Shown: positions 8,036 to 16,770 of the stretch, piece by piece
Layout of the letters: the number at the start of each line of letters is the position of its first letter
How positions within the stretch are numbered: position 1 is the first letter of the stretch
Position numbers and translations under genes: made by a program
The notes under the pieces: model-generated
Told to the model about the DNA's origin: nothing
The model's input: only the letters and a program-made list of their open reading frames with translations
The model's database searches: none
Assembly (NCBI GenBank): GCA_005518205.2
Contig: RFFC02000015.1
Location: forward strand, 99,213 to 163,212
Length of the DNA: 64,000 nt
Source of the DNA: Hormoscilla sp. GUM202
Lineage (GTDB): Bacteria; Cyanobacteriota; Cyanobacteriia; Cyanobacteriales; Desertifilaceae
Direction: 5' to 3'

Positions 8036-8509
8036 TCACTTTTCAGACCACTTGCTGAAGGGATGCTGGGCTAAATAAGAGTTAAAGTATCTGCGATCGC
8101 CCGAAACTTCTTTCCCTATCCAGTCTGGCAGATCGATGGTCTGATTTTCCTCAGTAAGTTCCACTTCTGCCATAATTAATCCTTGATTTTCCCCTGCAAA
8201 CTCGTCTACTTCCCAGATTACACCATCCCTGGGAATCTTGTATCTGGTTTTTTCAATTTGGGGCCGATCGCACAGAGTCTCCAGCATTTCCCTAGCATCT
8301 TCTCCTGGAATAGAATACTCGTACTCTGTCCGATAAATTCCCACCGTTGCACTTTTCAGCGTCAAATAACCCCGATCTCCTACCAGACGCACCCTGACAG
8401 TGCAGCCATTTTTCGTAGCCATGTAACCTTGGCGGTAGACGACACCCCTAGCGAGCGATCGCCACTCATCACCCTTTACTAAAAATTTACGCTCTATTTC
8501 AGTTGCCAT
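8036..8509 (-). CDS. CYTH-domain triphosphate tunnel metalloenzyme
   Basis: The N-terminus MATEIERKFLV contains the ExExK signature of CYTH proteins. Later acidic and basic strands (VRVRLVGDRGYLTLK, EYEYSIP, WEVDEFAGENQGLIMAEVELT) match the eight-stranded tunnel. The family covers inorganic triphosphatases, thiamine triphosphatases and class IV adenylate cyclases. Small bacterial members of about 150 residues are mostly tripolyphosphatases, so that activity is the likeliest. The start overlaps the end of the upstream Uma2 gene by 11 bp, suggesting co-transcription. Confidence 0.85.
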   Translation of the reverse strand: MATEIERKFLVKGDEWRSLARGVVYRQGYMATKNGCTVRVRLVGDRGYLTLKSATVGIYRTEYEYSIPGEDAREMLETLCDRPQIEKTRYKIPRDGVIWEVDEFAGENQGLIMAEVELTEENQTIDLPDWIGKEVSGDRRYFNSYLAQHPFSKWSEK

Positions 8510-9155
8510 CTTTACTATTTAGTTGCTCTCTCACCCAATTTCGGAATGCTCTCATTGTAGCATTCCTCCCCACTATTTTACTTCGTTCCAGATACTTATG
8601 CATCACCTCAACTATCGGGAGGCTGGGAAAATGGGGGCTAACTTCCGACTCAATATACCGATCTGCTTGCCGCACATTTATCTCCAGCCTGCGCCCGTTA
8701 TATCGCCATATTTCCGGCACCCTTAACCCTTCGTAATTATCAAACCTAGTGCGGGAGGTGATGTCAATTTCAATCGCCAAGTCTGGAGGTGGATCTACAT
8801 TTAAGTCGATCCGCTTCTTCCCTCTGATCTGGGCTTCGTTCTCGATATAGAAACATTCGTCCGCTTCTATCGCCTGGGCCATCTTTTCGTTTTTGAAGGT
8901 GGTAGAACCCAGAGCCCGAAATTCAATATCCAGTTCTTCCAGAAGAACCTTAACCAAGTCGCCTATAATTTCTTTATCATCTTCATGTTCTGGCAGGGGG
9001 ATCACGATCGACAACATTCCTTTACTATAGGACAAGCGAGCTGCACGAGTTTCGCCCAACTCATCTAAAATATTCTCAAACATCTGCCAGGTGACATTTT
9101 TCAGCAACAACTCCTGACCTGGTGGTATAATCAATTGATTCAGTTCCAGTTGCAT
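8499..9155 (-). CDS. Uma2-family (DUF820) putative endonuclease
   Basis: The 218-residue protein matches Uma2/DUF820, an expanded cyanobacterial family with a PD-(D/E)XK-like core. Visible parts are MLSIVIPLPEHEDDKEIIGDLV, the central DECFYIEN and the strand PPPDLAIEIDITSRTR, which holds the D...E.D catalytic-type residues. The N-terminus from ATG 9155 is preceded by GAGGTG, 8 nt away. Its cellular role is unknown. It overlaps the CYTH gene. Confidence 0.85.
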   Translation of the reverse strand: MQLELNQLIIPPGQELLLKNVTWQMFENILDELGETRAARLSYSKGMLSIVIPLPEHEDDKEIIGDLVKVLLEELDIEFRALGSTTFKNEKMAQAIEADECFYIENEAQIRGKKRIDLNVDPPPDLAIEIDITSRTRFDNYEGLRVPEIWRYNGRRLEINVRQADRYIESEVSPHFPSLPIVEVMHKYLERSKIVGRNATMRAFRNWVREQLNSKDGN

Positions 9156-9227
9156 TGTCTCACCTCTGGTTACTGTGAACCGGTTATTATCAGACCAAAA
9201 CTAGCAAAGTTAAGATTAGTATAGCAT

Positions 9228-10610
9228 ATGCTAGAGCCGATCGCCCTATTCAACGAAAACTTTTATCTCGCCCAGAACCAGGATGTAGCCTCAGCTATAG
9301 GTAGCGGTGGTTTCCGTAGCGGATTTGACCATTTCACCCAGTTCGGTCAATTTGAAGGACGGGACCCCAGCGCCGTTTTCGATACTAGCTATTATCTGGA
9401 TACCTACCAAGATGTAGCTGACGCTGTTGAACAAAACATCATTACGGCTTTTGCACATTTTATCGAGTTCGGTCAATTTGAAGGGCGGGACCCCAGCGCC
9501 GCTTTCGATACTGGCTATTATCTGGACCAACACCAGGACGTAGCTAATGCGATCGCCCGAGACGAACTAACAGGAATTGAACATTTCCTCAACTTCGGTA
9601 TCGAGGAAAAACGGCAATTTTCGCCCTTTGTGGACCTGAATTTATATCGTGCGGTTAACCCGGACTTGGCGAGTTTTAATTATTCCCAAGCTTTTGACCA
9701 TCTAGTGAGTTTTGGCATTGACGAAGGACGGCAATTTACCCCAAGTTTATTCGACAGGGTGGATAGCTTCAGCACAGTTATTACCACAAATGGCAATCCC
9801 GCTGATGTCTACTATCCTAACTCATCATCCCAGAGTCAGGTTATGGCCTCATTCCCGATCGCCTTGCTGTTGCCAGGGGCATTGGTAGATAAATCCCAAT
9901 ATGAAAAATTTGCCAACATTGTGGCCAGCTATGGATTTGTGGTAGTGGTGCCCAATAACGAGCGATCGCTGCCACAATTCGACTTTGAAGGACTCCTGTC
10001 TGAGGCATCAGAAATCGACGACACCCTGGAGTACATAGTAGCAGAAAACGCCAACCCTACTTCACCCATCGCGGGAATTGTCGATACCCAGAAGCTAGTC
10101 TTGCTGGGTCATTCTAATGGGGGTGCGGTGGGTCTGAGTGCCATTGGCGGTTTGTGCAATTTTCCCTTGTGTTCTGGCGATTTTGCCCTCCCCGATGAAG
10201 TTGTAGCCTCCGCCTTCTATGGCACCAATTTATTAAACCCGGAAACTGGAGAGTTCTTGGAGATCTCCAATGGGGGAATTCCCATTGCCTTGGTGTCGGG
10301 AAGTCTGGAAGGGGTGGCGACTCCCGAGGAAGTCCAAGGCACATTTGCACGGATATCCGATCCGCCCAAAGCATTGATTACCATTTTTGGTGCTAATCAC
10401 TTCGGCATTACCGATGAGAATAACCCTCGGGGTGCCAGGCCAGATCTGAACCCAGCAACTCTGGCACAAGACCGGGGCATAGAGGCGATCGCCCGCTGGA
10501 GTGCTTTGTTCTTACGAGCGACTGCTTTGAATGACGCTGCTGCTTTCGACTATATTTACCGCCGAGGCGACTACCTGGATATCAATGCCAGCGCGATCGC
10601 CCAAACCTAG
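9228..10610 (+). CDS. Four-repeat protein with C-terminal chlorophyllase/PETase-like alpha/beta hydrolase
   Basis: Residues about 1-175 hold four tandem repeats of roughly 43-45 residues (YYLDTYQDVADAV... HFIEFGQFEGRDPS), of the type often found in secreted calcium-dependent cyanobacterial proteins. The rest is an alpha/beta hydrolase resembling the chlorophyllase/dienelactone-hydrolase group: FPIALLLPGALVDKSQYEKF, YGFVVVVPNN, the nucleophile elbow LGHSNGGAVG (Ser in GHSNG) and a late FGANHFG that supplies His. No signal peptide is evident. Repeats 2 and 3 share long stretches of near-identical DNA, a sign of recent duplication. Substrate unknown. Confidence 0.75.
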   Translation: MLEPIALFNENFYLAQNQDVASAIGSGGFRSGFDHFTQFGQFEGRDPSAVFDTSYYLDTYQDVADAVEQNIITAFAHFIEFGQFEGRDPSAAFDTGYYLDQHQDVANAIARDELTGIEHFLNFGIEEKRQFSPFVDLNLYRAVNPDLASFNYSQAFDHLVSFGIDEGRQFTPSLFDRVDSFSTVITTNGNPADVYYPNSSSQSQVMASFPIALLLPGALVDKSQYEKFANIVASYGFVVVVPNNERSLPQFDFEGLLSEASEIDDTLEYIVAENANPTSPIAGIVDTQKLVLLGHSNGGAVGLSAIGGLCNFPLCSGDFALPDEVVASAFYGTNLLNPETGEFLEISNGGIPIALVSGSLEGVATPEEVQGTFARISDPPKALITIFGANHFGITDENNPRGARPDLNPATLAQDRGIEAIARWSALFLRATALNDAAAFDYIYRRGDYLDINASAIAQT

Positions 10611-10616
10611 TCAGTC

Positions 10617-10686
10617 AAGAAACCGGGTTTCCGATCGCATCTATAAAATATCGAGGGCGATCGTTACAGTATCAACCCGGTTTCTT
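10617..10686. terminator. Inverted repeat AAGAAACCGGGTTT, possible terminator
   Basis: AAGAAACCGGGTTTC at 10617-10631 is repeated inverted at 10673-10686, 7 bp after the hydrolase stop codon. Similar pairs lie at 38059-38124 and near 58685-58715, so this is a dispersed palindrome that may also serve as a terminator. There is no clear T-tract. Confidence 0.5.
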
Positions 10687-10798
10687 GCTTCTACTTTAAT
10701 AATTTTATCAAAATGAGGCTTGGCTTACAACTAAAACAGCCTACAAAAAACAAATTGTAAAGAAAATATAGCTACAGTTAACAATCCTTATATTACCC

Positions 10799-10866
10799 AG
10801 TCGGTTTTAACCGACTTTAGCTATGACGCGGGGGGTTGAACCCCCGGCGGGCTGACAACGAAGCCA
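10799..10866. repeat. Dispersed double-palindrome repeat, copy 1
   Basis: AGTCGGTTTTAACCGACT is followed by GGGGGTTGAACCCCC and CGGCGGGCTGACA. The same unit occurs at 20287-20350 (inverted) and 24150-24215. It is intergenic in all three places. The rest of the 10611-10902 gap shows nothing coding. Confidence 0.8.
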
Positions 10867-10902
10867 GAAAATTACAGGAGGTCAAAATGTCGCAATTGTT
10901 TT

Positions 10903-11928
10903 TCAAAATGCACTAACATAATTAGCCAAAAAAGCTTCCACCTCCGCAGCGGTAGGCTGAGATGCGATCGCCCCCGGCTGCATAGCAGTCAAGGCCCCCA
11001 CAGCACAGGCATAGGTAACCACATCCCGAGCAGTTTGGGAGTCCCTCAGGCATCGAATGCCCCGGTGACAAAGCTGATGAATAAAACCAGCCATAAAGCC
11101 ATCCCCCGCCCCCGTAGTATCTCGAACATCCACCGAGAAAGCAGATACCTTCCCTTCATTTCCTCCCAGACAGTAGCCCACCTCCCGATCTCCCGCCGTC
11201 ACCACAACGCCATCAACAGCATCAAGCTTATATTTAATCGCACCCGCATCCTGGGTGCCAACCAGTAAGTCCGCTTCTTCATCAGATATTTTCAGGAAAT
11301 CAACTTTATTTAAAAATGTTTTAATCCGTTGTTTGGCATCTTCATAGTTAGACCAAAACACGGGACGCCAATTTACATCTACCATAATCTTAACATCATA
11401 CTGTTCTGCTAGCCCAATTGCTTTCTCAATGGCTGCCCGCGTTTCCCGATAGGCAAGTTCAAGAGTCCCTAATACCAGAAAATCAGCATCAGCAAATAAA
11501 GATACGGGAATGTCGTTGGCCTGCAAGTAGGCGTCGGCAAAATCAGTAGTCGGGATCTCCCCAAACCCCGCAAAGGTGCGATCGCCCGACTCCGAACGCA
11601 CCACATAAACCTGGCGCGTGGGTGCTGTCGGATGGCGCTGCACCCCTGTAACATCCACTCCCACATCTTGTAATAGTTGCACCAGAGAATTTCCCGGTTC
11701 GTCCACGCCTACAGAACCAATAAACCCAGATGATGTCCCCAACTTCACCAACGCACAGGCCACATTAGCTGGTGCGCCTCCGGCATAAGGAGTCCAAGAC
11801 TGCACCTGTTCTAAGGGCAGTCCGAGTCGATCTGCTAACAGATCGAATAATATTTCACCCAAACACAAAACACGGGGATTCGTCATAGCACCATTTGCTG
11901 AGGTTACCAACTCTACATTATCAAGCAT
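10903..11928 (-). CDS. PfkB-family carbohydrate kinase, probable fructokinase
   Basis: The 341-residue protein has both PfkB signatures: an N-terminal GGAPANVACALVKLG and a C-terminal DTTGAGDGFMAGF with the catalytic Asp in GAGD. The opening CLGEILFDLLAD is typical of fructokinases, which phosphorylate fructose to fructose 6-phosphate with ATP. In cyanobacteria this supports use of sucrose-derived fructose. Length and start (ATG 11928) fit the family. It is transcribed alone; the upstream gap holds a gene remnant at 11954-12100. Sugar specificity is inferred. Confidence 0.85.
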   Translation of the reverse strand: MLDNVELVTSANGAMTNPRVLCLGEILFDLLADRLGLPLEQVQSWTPYAGGAPANVACALVKLGTSSGFIGSVGVDEPGNSLVQLLQDVGVDVTGVQRHPTAPTRQVYVVRSESGDRTFAGFGEIPTTDFADAYLQANDIPVSLFADADFLVLGTLELAYRETRAAIEKAIGLAEQYDVKIMVDVNWRPVFWSNYEDAKQRIKTFLNKVDFLKISDEEADLLVGTQDAGAIKYKLDAVDGVVVTAGDREVGYCLGGNEGKVSAFSVDVRDTTGAGDGFMAGFIHQLCHRGIRCLRDSQTARDVVTYACAVGALTAMQPGAIASQPTAAEVEAFLANYVSAF

Positions 11929-11953
11929 GGAGCATTTGTGGCATCATTATTTA

Positions 11954-12100
11954 TTAGATAGCCCGTCGGACATCGCTGTTTGACTTCGCCATCAGGGAGA
12001 TGGCCTCGAGTACCGGAGTGGATGGGGCCACCGTCAGGGGATGAGCGTCAATGGCAGCTTGTAAGGATAGGGAAGAAATGGGCGGGTTTCCAAGTTGCAT
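11954..12100 (-). pseudogene. N-terminal remnant of a CBS-domain protein
   Basis: ATG 12100 opens a 48-codon frame containing LQAAIDAHPLTVAPSTPVLEAISLMAKS. This is the start of a CBS domain as found at the N-terminus of cyanobacterial multi-sensor histidine kinases. The frame stops after about 48 residues and the rest of the protein is absent. The remaining gap up to 12340 holds nothing I recognise. Confidence 0.5.
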
Positions 12101-12339
12101 AGCCAAGCCTAGCCTGATTATCTATCTACATTATCTCTTGCACCCGGACCCTACAGGATGTGGCGATCCCCATTGGCACGATCTTCAACCTATAGCACAT
12201 GTCTGGTGTCACCCCCACCGCCGCGATCGCCCCGGCCAAAGTCCGCTCGTGGAATTGGCAAAATTGGACAATAGCTGCAAAAAACAGATCCAATTAAATA
12301 TAATTGCCTATAGAATGTAAGATAGGTAGATATACAGGG

Positions 12340-12630
12340 ATGAGAAGGAATATGGCTGGTGGCAGGAAAAAACCAGTGTCTCTCTCAGAAAGAGAACTGC
12401 AAGTGCTCGAACTGGTGGCAGCGGGCTTGACAAATCAGAATGTTGCGGAAAAATTGGAAATCTCTAAACGGACTGTGGATAACCATGTCAGCAATATTTT
12501 GACGAAGACAGCGACGGGAAACCGGGTGGAGCTGGTGCGATGGGCAATGAAATGGGGTAAAGTATGTATTGATGATGTAAATTGCTGTACTATACAACCT
12601 CAATCAGCTAGTGAGGAGGTGGTAACATAA
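12340..12630 (+). CDS. Small LuxR-type (PedR-like) transcriptional regulator
   Basis: The roughly 96-residue protein is almost only a GerE/LuxR helix-turn-helix: LSERELQVLELVAAGLTNQNVAEKLEISKRTVDNHVSNIL. It has a cyanobacterial C-terminal tail (NRVELVRWAMKWGKVCIDDVNCC). Synechocystis PedR (Ssl0564) is a regulator of this size that responds to photosynthetic electron transport through thioredoxin; the two cysteines in VNCC could serve redox sensing, which is inference. I prefer ATG 12340 over 12304 because the family begins close to the helix-turn-helix. It lies just upstream of the hisS pair. Confidence 0.8.
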   Translation: MRRNMAGGRKKPVSLSERELQVLELVAAGLTNQNVAEKLEISKRTVDNHVSNILTKTATGNRVELVRWAMKWGKVCIDDVNCCTIQPQSASEEVVT

Positions 12631-12635
12631 GTCAG

Positions 12636-12905
12636 GTGGACCAACAGAGAATAGGGATCGGCTGCCCCAGAATGCCTTTGGCAGTATACCGGGAAGTAGC
12701 CGCTCACTTGCGGCAAGTAAAAGGGGTGTATGCCGGCGAAATCGGGCAGCAGTCGAGAGAATTTGATTATCGTGACTCTCAAGTGGGGGGCTTGTTAATT
12801 GAGTATGCTCCCCAAGCGGACCGAAATAGTAGGGTACGGGTGGAGCAAATTTTGGCTATCTATAGCGATCGCTATGGTGCCTGGGAAGTAAGGCCAGCGG
12901 AATAA
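12636..12905 (+). CDS. Conserved cyanobacterial hypothetical protein upstream of hisS
   Basis: The 89-residue protein (PLAVYREVAAHLRQVKGVYAGEIGQQSREFDYRDSQVGGLLIEYA...ILAIYSDRYGAWE) looks like a small conserved cyanobacterial protein of unknown function. Its stop overlaps the hisS start (TAATG), so translation is probably coupled. The start is a GTG at 12636 with a weak upstream site. No domain is recognised. Confidence 0.6.
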   Translation: MDQQRIGIGCPRMPLAVYREVAAHLRQVKGVYAGEIGQQSREFDYRDSQVGGLLIEYAPQADRNSRVRVEQILAIYSDRYGAWEVRPAE

Positions 12906-14203
12906 TGGGAGAAATACAAGCGTTACGGGGAACAAGAGATATTCTACCGGATGAGGTAGGCTATTGGCAGTTGGTAGAAGCAAGGGCACGAGAAATTCTA
13001 GATCGATCGGCCTATCGGGAAATCCGGACGCCGATTTTCGAGCAGACGGAACTATTCGCACGGGGTATCGGAGAAGCGACGGATGTGGTCGGGAAGGAAA
13101 TGTATAGCTTCCCCGATCGAAAAGGGCGATCGATTACCCTGCGCCCGGAAAATACGGCTGGGGTAGTCCGGGCTTTGATAGAACAGAAGCTTTATGCATC
13201 CGGTGGGGTCCAGCGTCTGTGGTACATAGGCCCGATGTTCCGCTACGAACGCCCCCAAGCAGGACGACAGCGACAATTTCATCAACTGGGACTAGAAGCG
13301 ATCGGGAGTGCGGACCCCAGGGCGGATGCGGAGGCGATCGCGATCGCCACGGAGATCCTGCAAAGTTTGGGTCTGGTGCAACTGCGTTTGGAGATTAACT
13401 CGGTCGGGAATATAGAAGATAGACAGGGATATCGCCAAGCATTGGTAGAGTATTTGACGCCCTACAAAGATGAATTAGACCCAGACTCCCAAGATCGATT
13501 GACCCGCAATCCCCTGCGGATCCTGGATAGTAAGGATAAACGCACATCTGAAATTGCTGCTGATGCGCCGAGTATATTAGACTATCTGGGACCGGAGTCC
13601 CAGGGGCATTTTGAGATGGTGCAGCAGTTGTTGAGCAGCTTAAACATTAGCTACAAGCTGAATCCGCGCTTGGTGCGGGGCCTAGACTACTATACTCACA
13701 CGGCTTTTGAAATTATATCGGATGATTTGGGCGCTCAAGCAACAGTCTGTGGAGGCGGGCGCTATGATGGATTGGTAGCAGAACTGTCGGGTCCCCAGAC
13801 GCCAGCGGTGGGGTGGGCGATGGGTCTAGAACGTCTGATCGTCCTCTTGCAGCAGTTGCAAACATCTCCCCGAATGGCCTCGCTGGATTTTTATCTAGTT
13901 TCCCGAGGCGAAAAGGCCCAGATGCAATCGCTCAAACTGGCTTCATATCTGCGAAAAGCCGGGTTTGCAGTCGAGTTAGACTTGAGTGGATCGGCCTTTA
14001 AGAAGCAGTTTGCACGGGCGGACCGGAGTGGGGCGGTGGCCTGCTTGATTCTGGGAGAGGCAGAGGCAGAAAATGAAAGGGTGCAGTTAAAATGGATGGC
14101 ATCTGGGGAACAGTCCGAACTCAGTCAAGCAGATTTGCTATCGGACAAGTTGCGCGACCAAATTGATGCAATCAAAGCATCGGGAACAACATCATCTGAG
14201 TAA
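12905..14203 (+). CDS. hisS: Histidyl-tRNA synthetase
   Basis: The 432-residue class II synthetase charges tRNA-His. It contains the start ALRGTRDILPDE, motif 2 (RYERPQAGRQRQFHQLG), the histidine-A signature LVRGLDYYTHTAFE and motif 3 (AVGWAMGLERLIVLL), plus the C-terminal anticodon-binding domain from about residue 330. Length and motifs are complete. ATG 12905 overlaps the upstream stop codon. Confidence 0.97.
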   Translation: MGEIQALRGTRDILPDEVGYWQLVEARAREILDRSAYREIRTPIFEQTELFARGIGEATDVVGKEMYSFPDRKGRSITLRPENTAGVVRALIEQKLYASGGVQRLWYIGPMFRYERPQAGRQRQFHQLGLEAIGSADPRADAEAIAIATEILQSLGLVQLRLEINSVGNIEDRQGYRQALVEYLTPYKDELDPDSQDRLTRNPLRILDSKDKRTSEIAADAPSILDYLGPESQGHFEMVQQLLSSLNISYKLNPRLVRGLDYYTHTAFEIISDDLGAQATVCGGGRYDGLVAELSGPQTPAVGWAMGLERLIVLLQQLQTSPRMASLDFYLVSRGEKAQMQSLKLASYLRKAGFAVELDLSGSAFKKQFARADRSGAVACLILGEAEAENERVQLKWMASGEQSELSQADLLSDKLRDQIDAIKASGTTSSE

Positions 14204-14260
14204 GTGACATTAACTCTTACCGATCGGGAGATTTTACCATTAGAAGAGTAGGGCTGTAAT

Positions 14261-15754
14261 ATGCAGATAATACCAGGTTACTTAATTGTGCTGACGATCG
14301 TCCTGGTGGTATTGCCATCAGTAGCGGCGATCTTCTTGCGATTGGCATTATATGCTCATCTGGGCAGCCAAGGGAAACAGGTGAGAAGGCTACTGCACGG
14401 CCAGTCAAATGGAAAAAAACCGAGAATTATAGAATATCTGGAAAAAAGGTTTGCTGATGCAGTGGTCAAATTGGACCAGGTGAATACGGGGGCGTTGATA
14501 GATCAAGTATACAGCCGCGAGAAGGTAGGGTTTTTATCCTGCGAACAAATTGAAAACATCTGCCGTATCCTGCCAAATTTGCTGCTATCCTTCGGCTTGC
14601 TGGGGACTTTTATCGGCATCACGATTAATCTCTGGTCCCTAAGTGAAACGGTCAGCCAAACTAATGCGATCGATGTGGGAGGTTTGCTGCGAGAATTACA
14701 GACGCCGCTACAAGGGATGGGGATTGCTTTCACCACTAGCTTGGCGGCAATATTCTTCAGTGCGCTGTTAAGAATAGTGAACCTGCTGTTGAATACGACC
14801 CTTGCTAAGTACCGCCTGATTAGTGCTGTAGAAGATTATCTAGATAATGTCTATCTGCCGACATTGGAGGGTGAAACGAGGCTGGATAAAATAGTTAAGG
14901 GGATGACAACATCATTTGATGGCTTCTTAATGAGATTTGGTCAAGCGGTGCGGGAGGCGGTGCAATCTTCTCTGCAAGACAAGCTGCAAGAAATTTTTGA
15001 TGCCAATAGGAAAGCGAGTCAGTTGGCGGAACAGGTCTACGCGAGATTGGCCCAAAGTTCGGGCACGATCGCTAAAAGTGCCGATGAATTTCAAAGGGCT
15101 GCAGACCGGTTTATAGAAGTGGCTCAAAGCTTCGAGCACAGCGAGTTTCCCCGGAAATTGGCAAGTGTAACATCGGACTTGGCGAGCACGCAAAGGAATT
15201 TTTCCCAGTCGGCGTCGGTGTTGGTGGAATCAGTGCAAGTGATTGAAACGGCAGTGGCGGAAATGCATAGTTATAGTAAAAACTTGGCTAAGCTGGGAGA
15301 ACAAATTAACAGTAGCAATCAAATGTCAGGACAACTGCTAGAGTCCCATCAAAGGAATCAGCAATCTTTTGGTCAGATGATTCCCGAACTTCAGGAAGGA
15401 ACTCGTGGCTTCCAGTCGGCGGTGAAAGCATTTGAACGGCTACAAAAACAGGCGATCGCGCGAGAAGAGACGGTTTCGGAGGTGCAAGCAGAGCTGACGA
15501 AGTTGGTGGGGAATCTGAATAACTATACAGAGGGGGTAAATCGAGGTATTCAGAATTTGGGCGAACGGTTTGCGGAAAGCCTGAGTAATCAAACCTACAA
15601 TAACGACGCCCAGTTTAAGTTGGTGGTGAAAAATCTGCAACAATGTATCAATTATCTGAATGAATCGAAACATGAAATGACGCGGATGCGGCAGGTGCTA
15701 GAAAAGCAGAAAGGGGGGGATATAATAGATAAGGTCAGAGGAACGAATCAGTGA
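14261..15754 (+). CDS. MotA/ExbB-like channel protein with long coiled tail (ZorA-like, paralogue 1)
   Basis: The 497-residue protein has an N-terminal hydrophobic helix (residues about 4-32) and a characteristic helix pair: LPNLLLSFGLLGTFIGITINL (about 106-127) and PLQGMGIAFTTSLAAIFFSALL (about 147-172). This GLLGTF...AF.TSL pattern is that of the ZorA branch of MotA/TolQ/ExbB proteins. From about residue 210 the chain is predicted helical and coiled, like the cytoplasmic tail of ZorA. In Zorya defence, ZorA5-ZorB2 forms an ion-driven rotary motor in the inner membrane. The next gene encodes the matching ZorB-like partner. A close paralogue lies at 30542. Family resemblance is clear; the defence role is inference. 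Confidence 0.75.
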   Translation: MQIIPGYLIVLTIVLVVLPSVAAIFLRLALYAHLGSQGKQVRRLLHGQSNGKKPRIIEYLEKRFADAVVKLDQVNTGALIDQVYSREKVGFLSCEQIENICRILPNLLLSFGLLGTFIGITINLWSLSETVSQTNAIDVGGLLRELQTPLQGMGIAFTTSLAAIFFSALLRIVNLLLNTTLAKYRLISAVEDYLDNVYLPTLEGETRLDKIVKGMTTSFDGFLMRFGQAVREAVQSSLQDKLQEIFDANRKASQLAEQVYARLAQSSGTIAKSADEFQRAADRFIEVAQSFEHSEFPRKLASVTSDLASTQRNFSQSASVLVESVQVIETAVAEMHSYSKNLAKLGEQINSSNQMSGQLLESHQRNQQSFGQMIPELQEGTRGFQSAVKAFERLQKQAIAREETVSEVQAELTKLVGNLNNYTEGVNRGIQNLGERFAESLSNQTYNNDAQFKLVVKNLQQCINYLNESKHEMTRMRQVLEKQKGGDIIDKVRGTNQ

Positions 15755-15790
15755 GGATTGTGGAAGTAGCGTCATAGGGGGTTGTGGAAT

Positions 15791-16618
15791 ATGCGTCGTC
15801 GATCGCAAGTGATAGAATCGTCGGAGGAGCTAAACATCTGGCCAGCGTTTACGGACTTGATGTCGAACGCCTTCATGATTTTGAGTCTGCTATTGCTGCT
15901 GGCCCTAGTGAAATCGGTGTTTTTGAAGTCGGTCTCGGAGGCGACGGAAAGTCGATCGAGAGAGTTAGAGGAACAGATTGTCGAGTTAGAGGAGGAGTTG
16001 CGACAACGGTCAAATATAATTACGGGACTAGAGGAGGATGTAACGGGACTGGAGGGAAAGGTAGCCAGTTTACAGAATGACTTGGGGAAAAAGACAACTA
16101 TAATTACAGAACTAGAGGGGGATGTGGAACGGTTAAAATCGCCGCCCGTGATCGTGATTAGAGATTCCCAGGAACGGAAATTTGAATCGGGAAGTGCGGA
16201 TTTATCTTCGGGGTTAGTGAATTTTATCAAGCAGGATTTGGTCAAGCAAATTGAATCTGAGGCCAAGAACTATCAAGGTTATGTGGTGGAGGTGATCGGT
16301 CATACGGACGGTCAGGTGAATCAAGGGCGATCGAGCAATCTGGATCTAATCTTAGAAAAGGTAGCCACGGGGAGTCAACCGGTAACCAATCTCAGACCTG
16401 GTTCTAATGCGGATTTGGGGTTGATGCGGGCCTTGGCAGTGGTGCAGGAACTTCAGAAAGATGAGCGTTTAAAGAAAATGGGGTTAAAGTTTCGGGCCTA
16501 TTCGGCGGCACAATTGTACCTGTCCCAGAATAGAGGCTACGCCCCAAGTAATCGGAATCCAGATCAAAGCAGGCGCAGGATTGAAATTCGCTTCTCTCCA
16601 GCAGCAGTAGAAAGGTAA
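15791..16618 (+). CDS. MotB/OmpA-like protein (ZorB-like)
   Basis: ATG 15791 opens a 275-residue protein with one N-terminal membrane helix preceded by a conserved Asp (WPAFTDLMSNAFMILSLLLLL, Asp about 22). This is the position of the ion-carrying Asp in MotB/ZorB. A coiled linker (about 50-115) rich in Glu follows, then an OmpA/MotB peptidoglycan-binding domain with the GHTDG motif at about 168-172 and a C-terminal NPDQSRRRIEIRF. The gene lies 36 bp after the ZorA-like gene and is surely co-expressed. The ORF can be extended to TTG 15782, but ATG fits better. Confidence 0.8.
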   Translation: MRRRSQVIESSEELNIWPAFTDLMSNAFMILSLLLLLALVKSVFLKSVSEATESRSRELEEQIVELEEELRQRSNIITGLEEDVTGLEGKVASLQNDLGKKTTIITELEGDVERLKSPPVIVIRDSQERKFESGSADLSSGLVNFIKQDLVKQIESEAKNYQGYVVEVIGHTDGQVNQGRSSNLDLILEKVATGSQPVTNLRPGSNADLGLMRALAVVQELQKDERLKKMGLKFRAYSAAQLYLSQNRGYAPSNRNPDQSRRRIEIRFSPAAVER

Positions 16619-16630
16619 AGCGCAGCGTGT

Positions 16631-16750
16631 GGGGCGGGCGTCTCGCCTGCCGGGAACGTAGGGCGGGCGTCTCGCCTGCCCGAGATGTGCATAGGGCGGG
16701 CGTCTCGCCTGCCCGAGATGTGCGTAGGGCGGGCGTCTCGCCTGCCCGGC
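16631..16750. repeat. Four tandem copies of a GC-rich palindromic unit
   Basis: GGGCGGGCGTCTCGCCTGCC occurs four times, separated by short spacers (CGAGATGTGCATA and variants). Each unit is a near palindrome (GGGCGGGCG...CGCCTGCC). This is a dispersed cyanobacterial repeat class. It directly follows the ZorB-like gene, where the hairpins may end or attenuate transcription. Confidence 0.85.
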
Positions 16751-16770
16751 CCCGTGAGAGCAGCGAATAT

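Noticed and set aside
12051..12320. 89-residue plus-strand ORF before the PedR-like gene
   Set aside because: It crosses a CBS-gene remnant on the other strand, lacks a ribosome site and resembles no protein.
14261..16618. Flagellar MotA/MotB or TolQR-ExbBD identity for the two proteins
   Set aside because: The long coiled cytoplasmic tail, the GLLGTF helix pair and the WPAFTDLM start fit the ZorA/ZorB type better; cyanobacteria lack flagella and no TonB or Tol partner is nearby.
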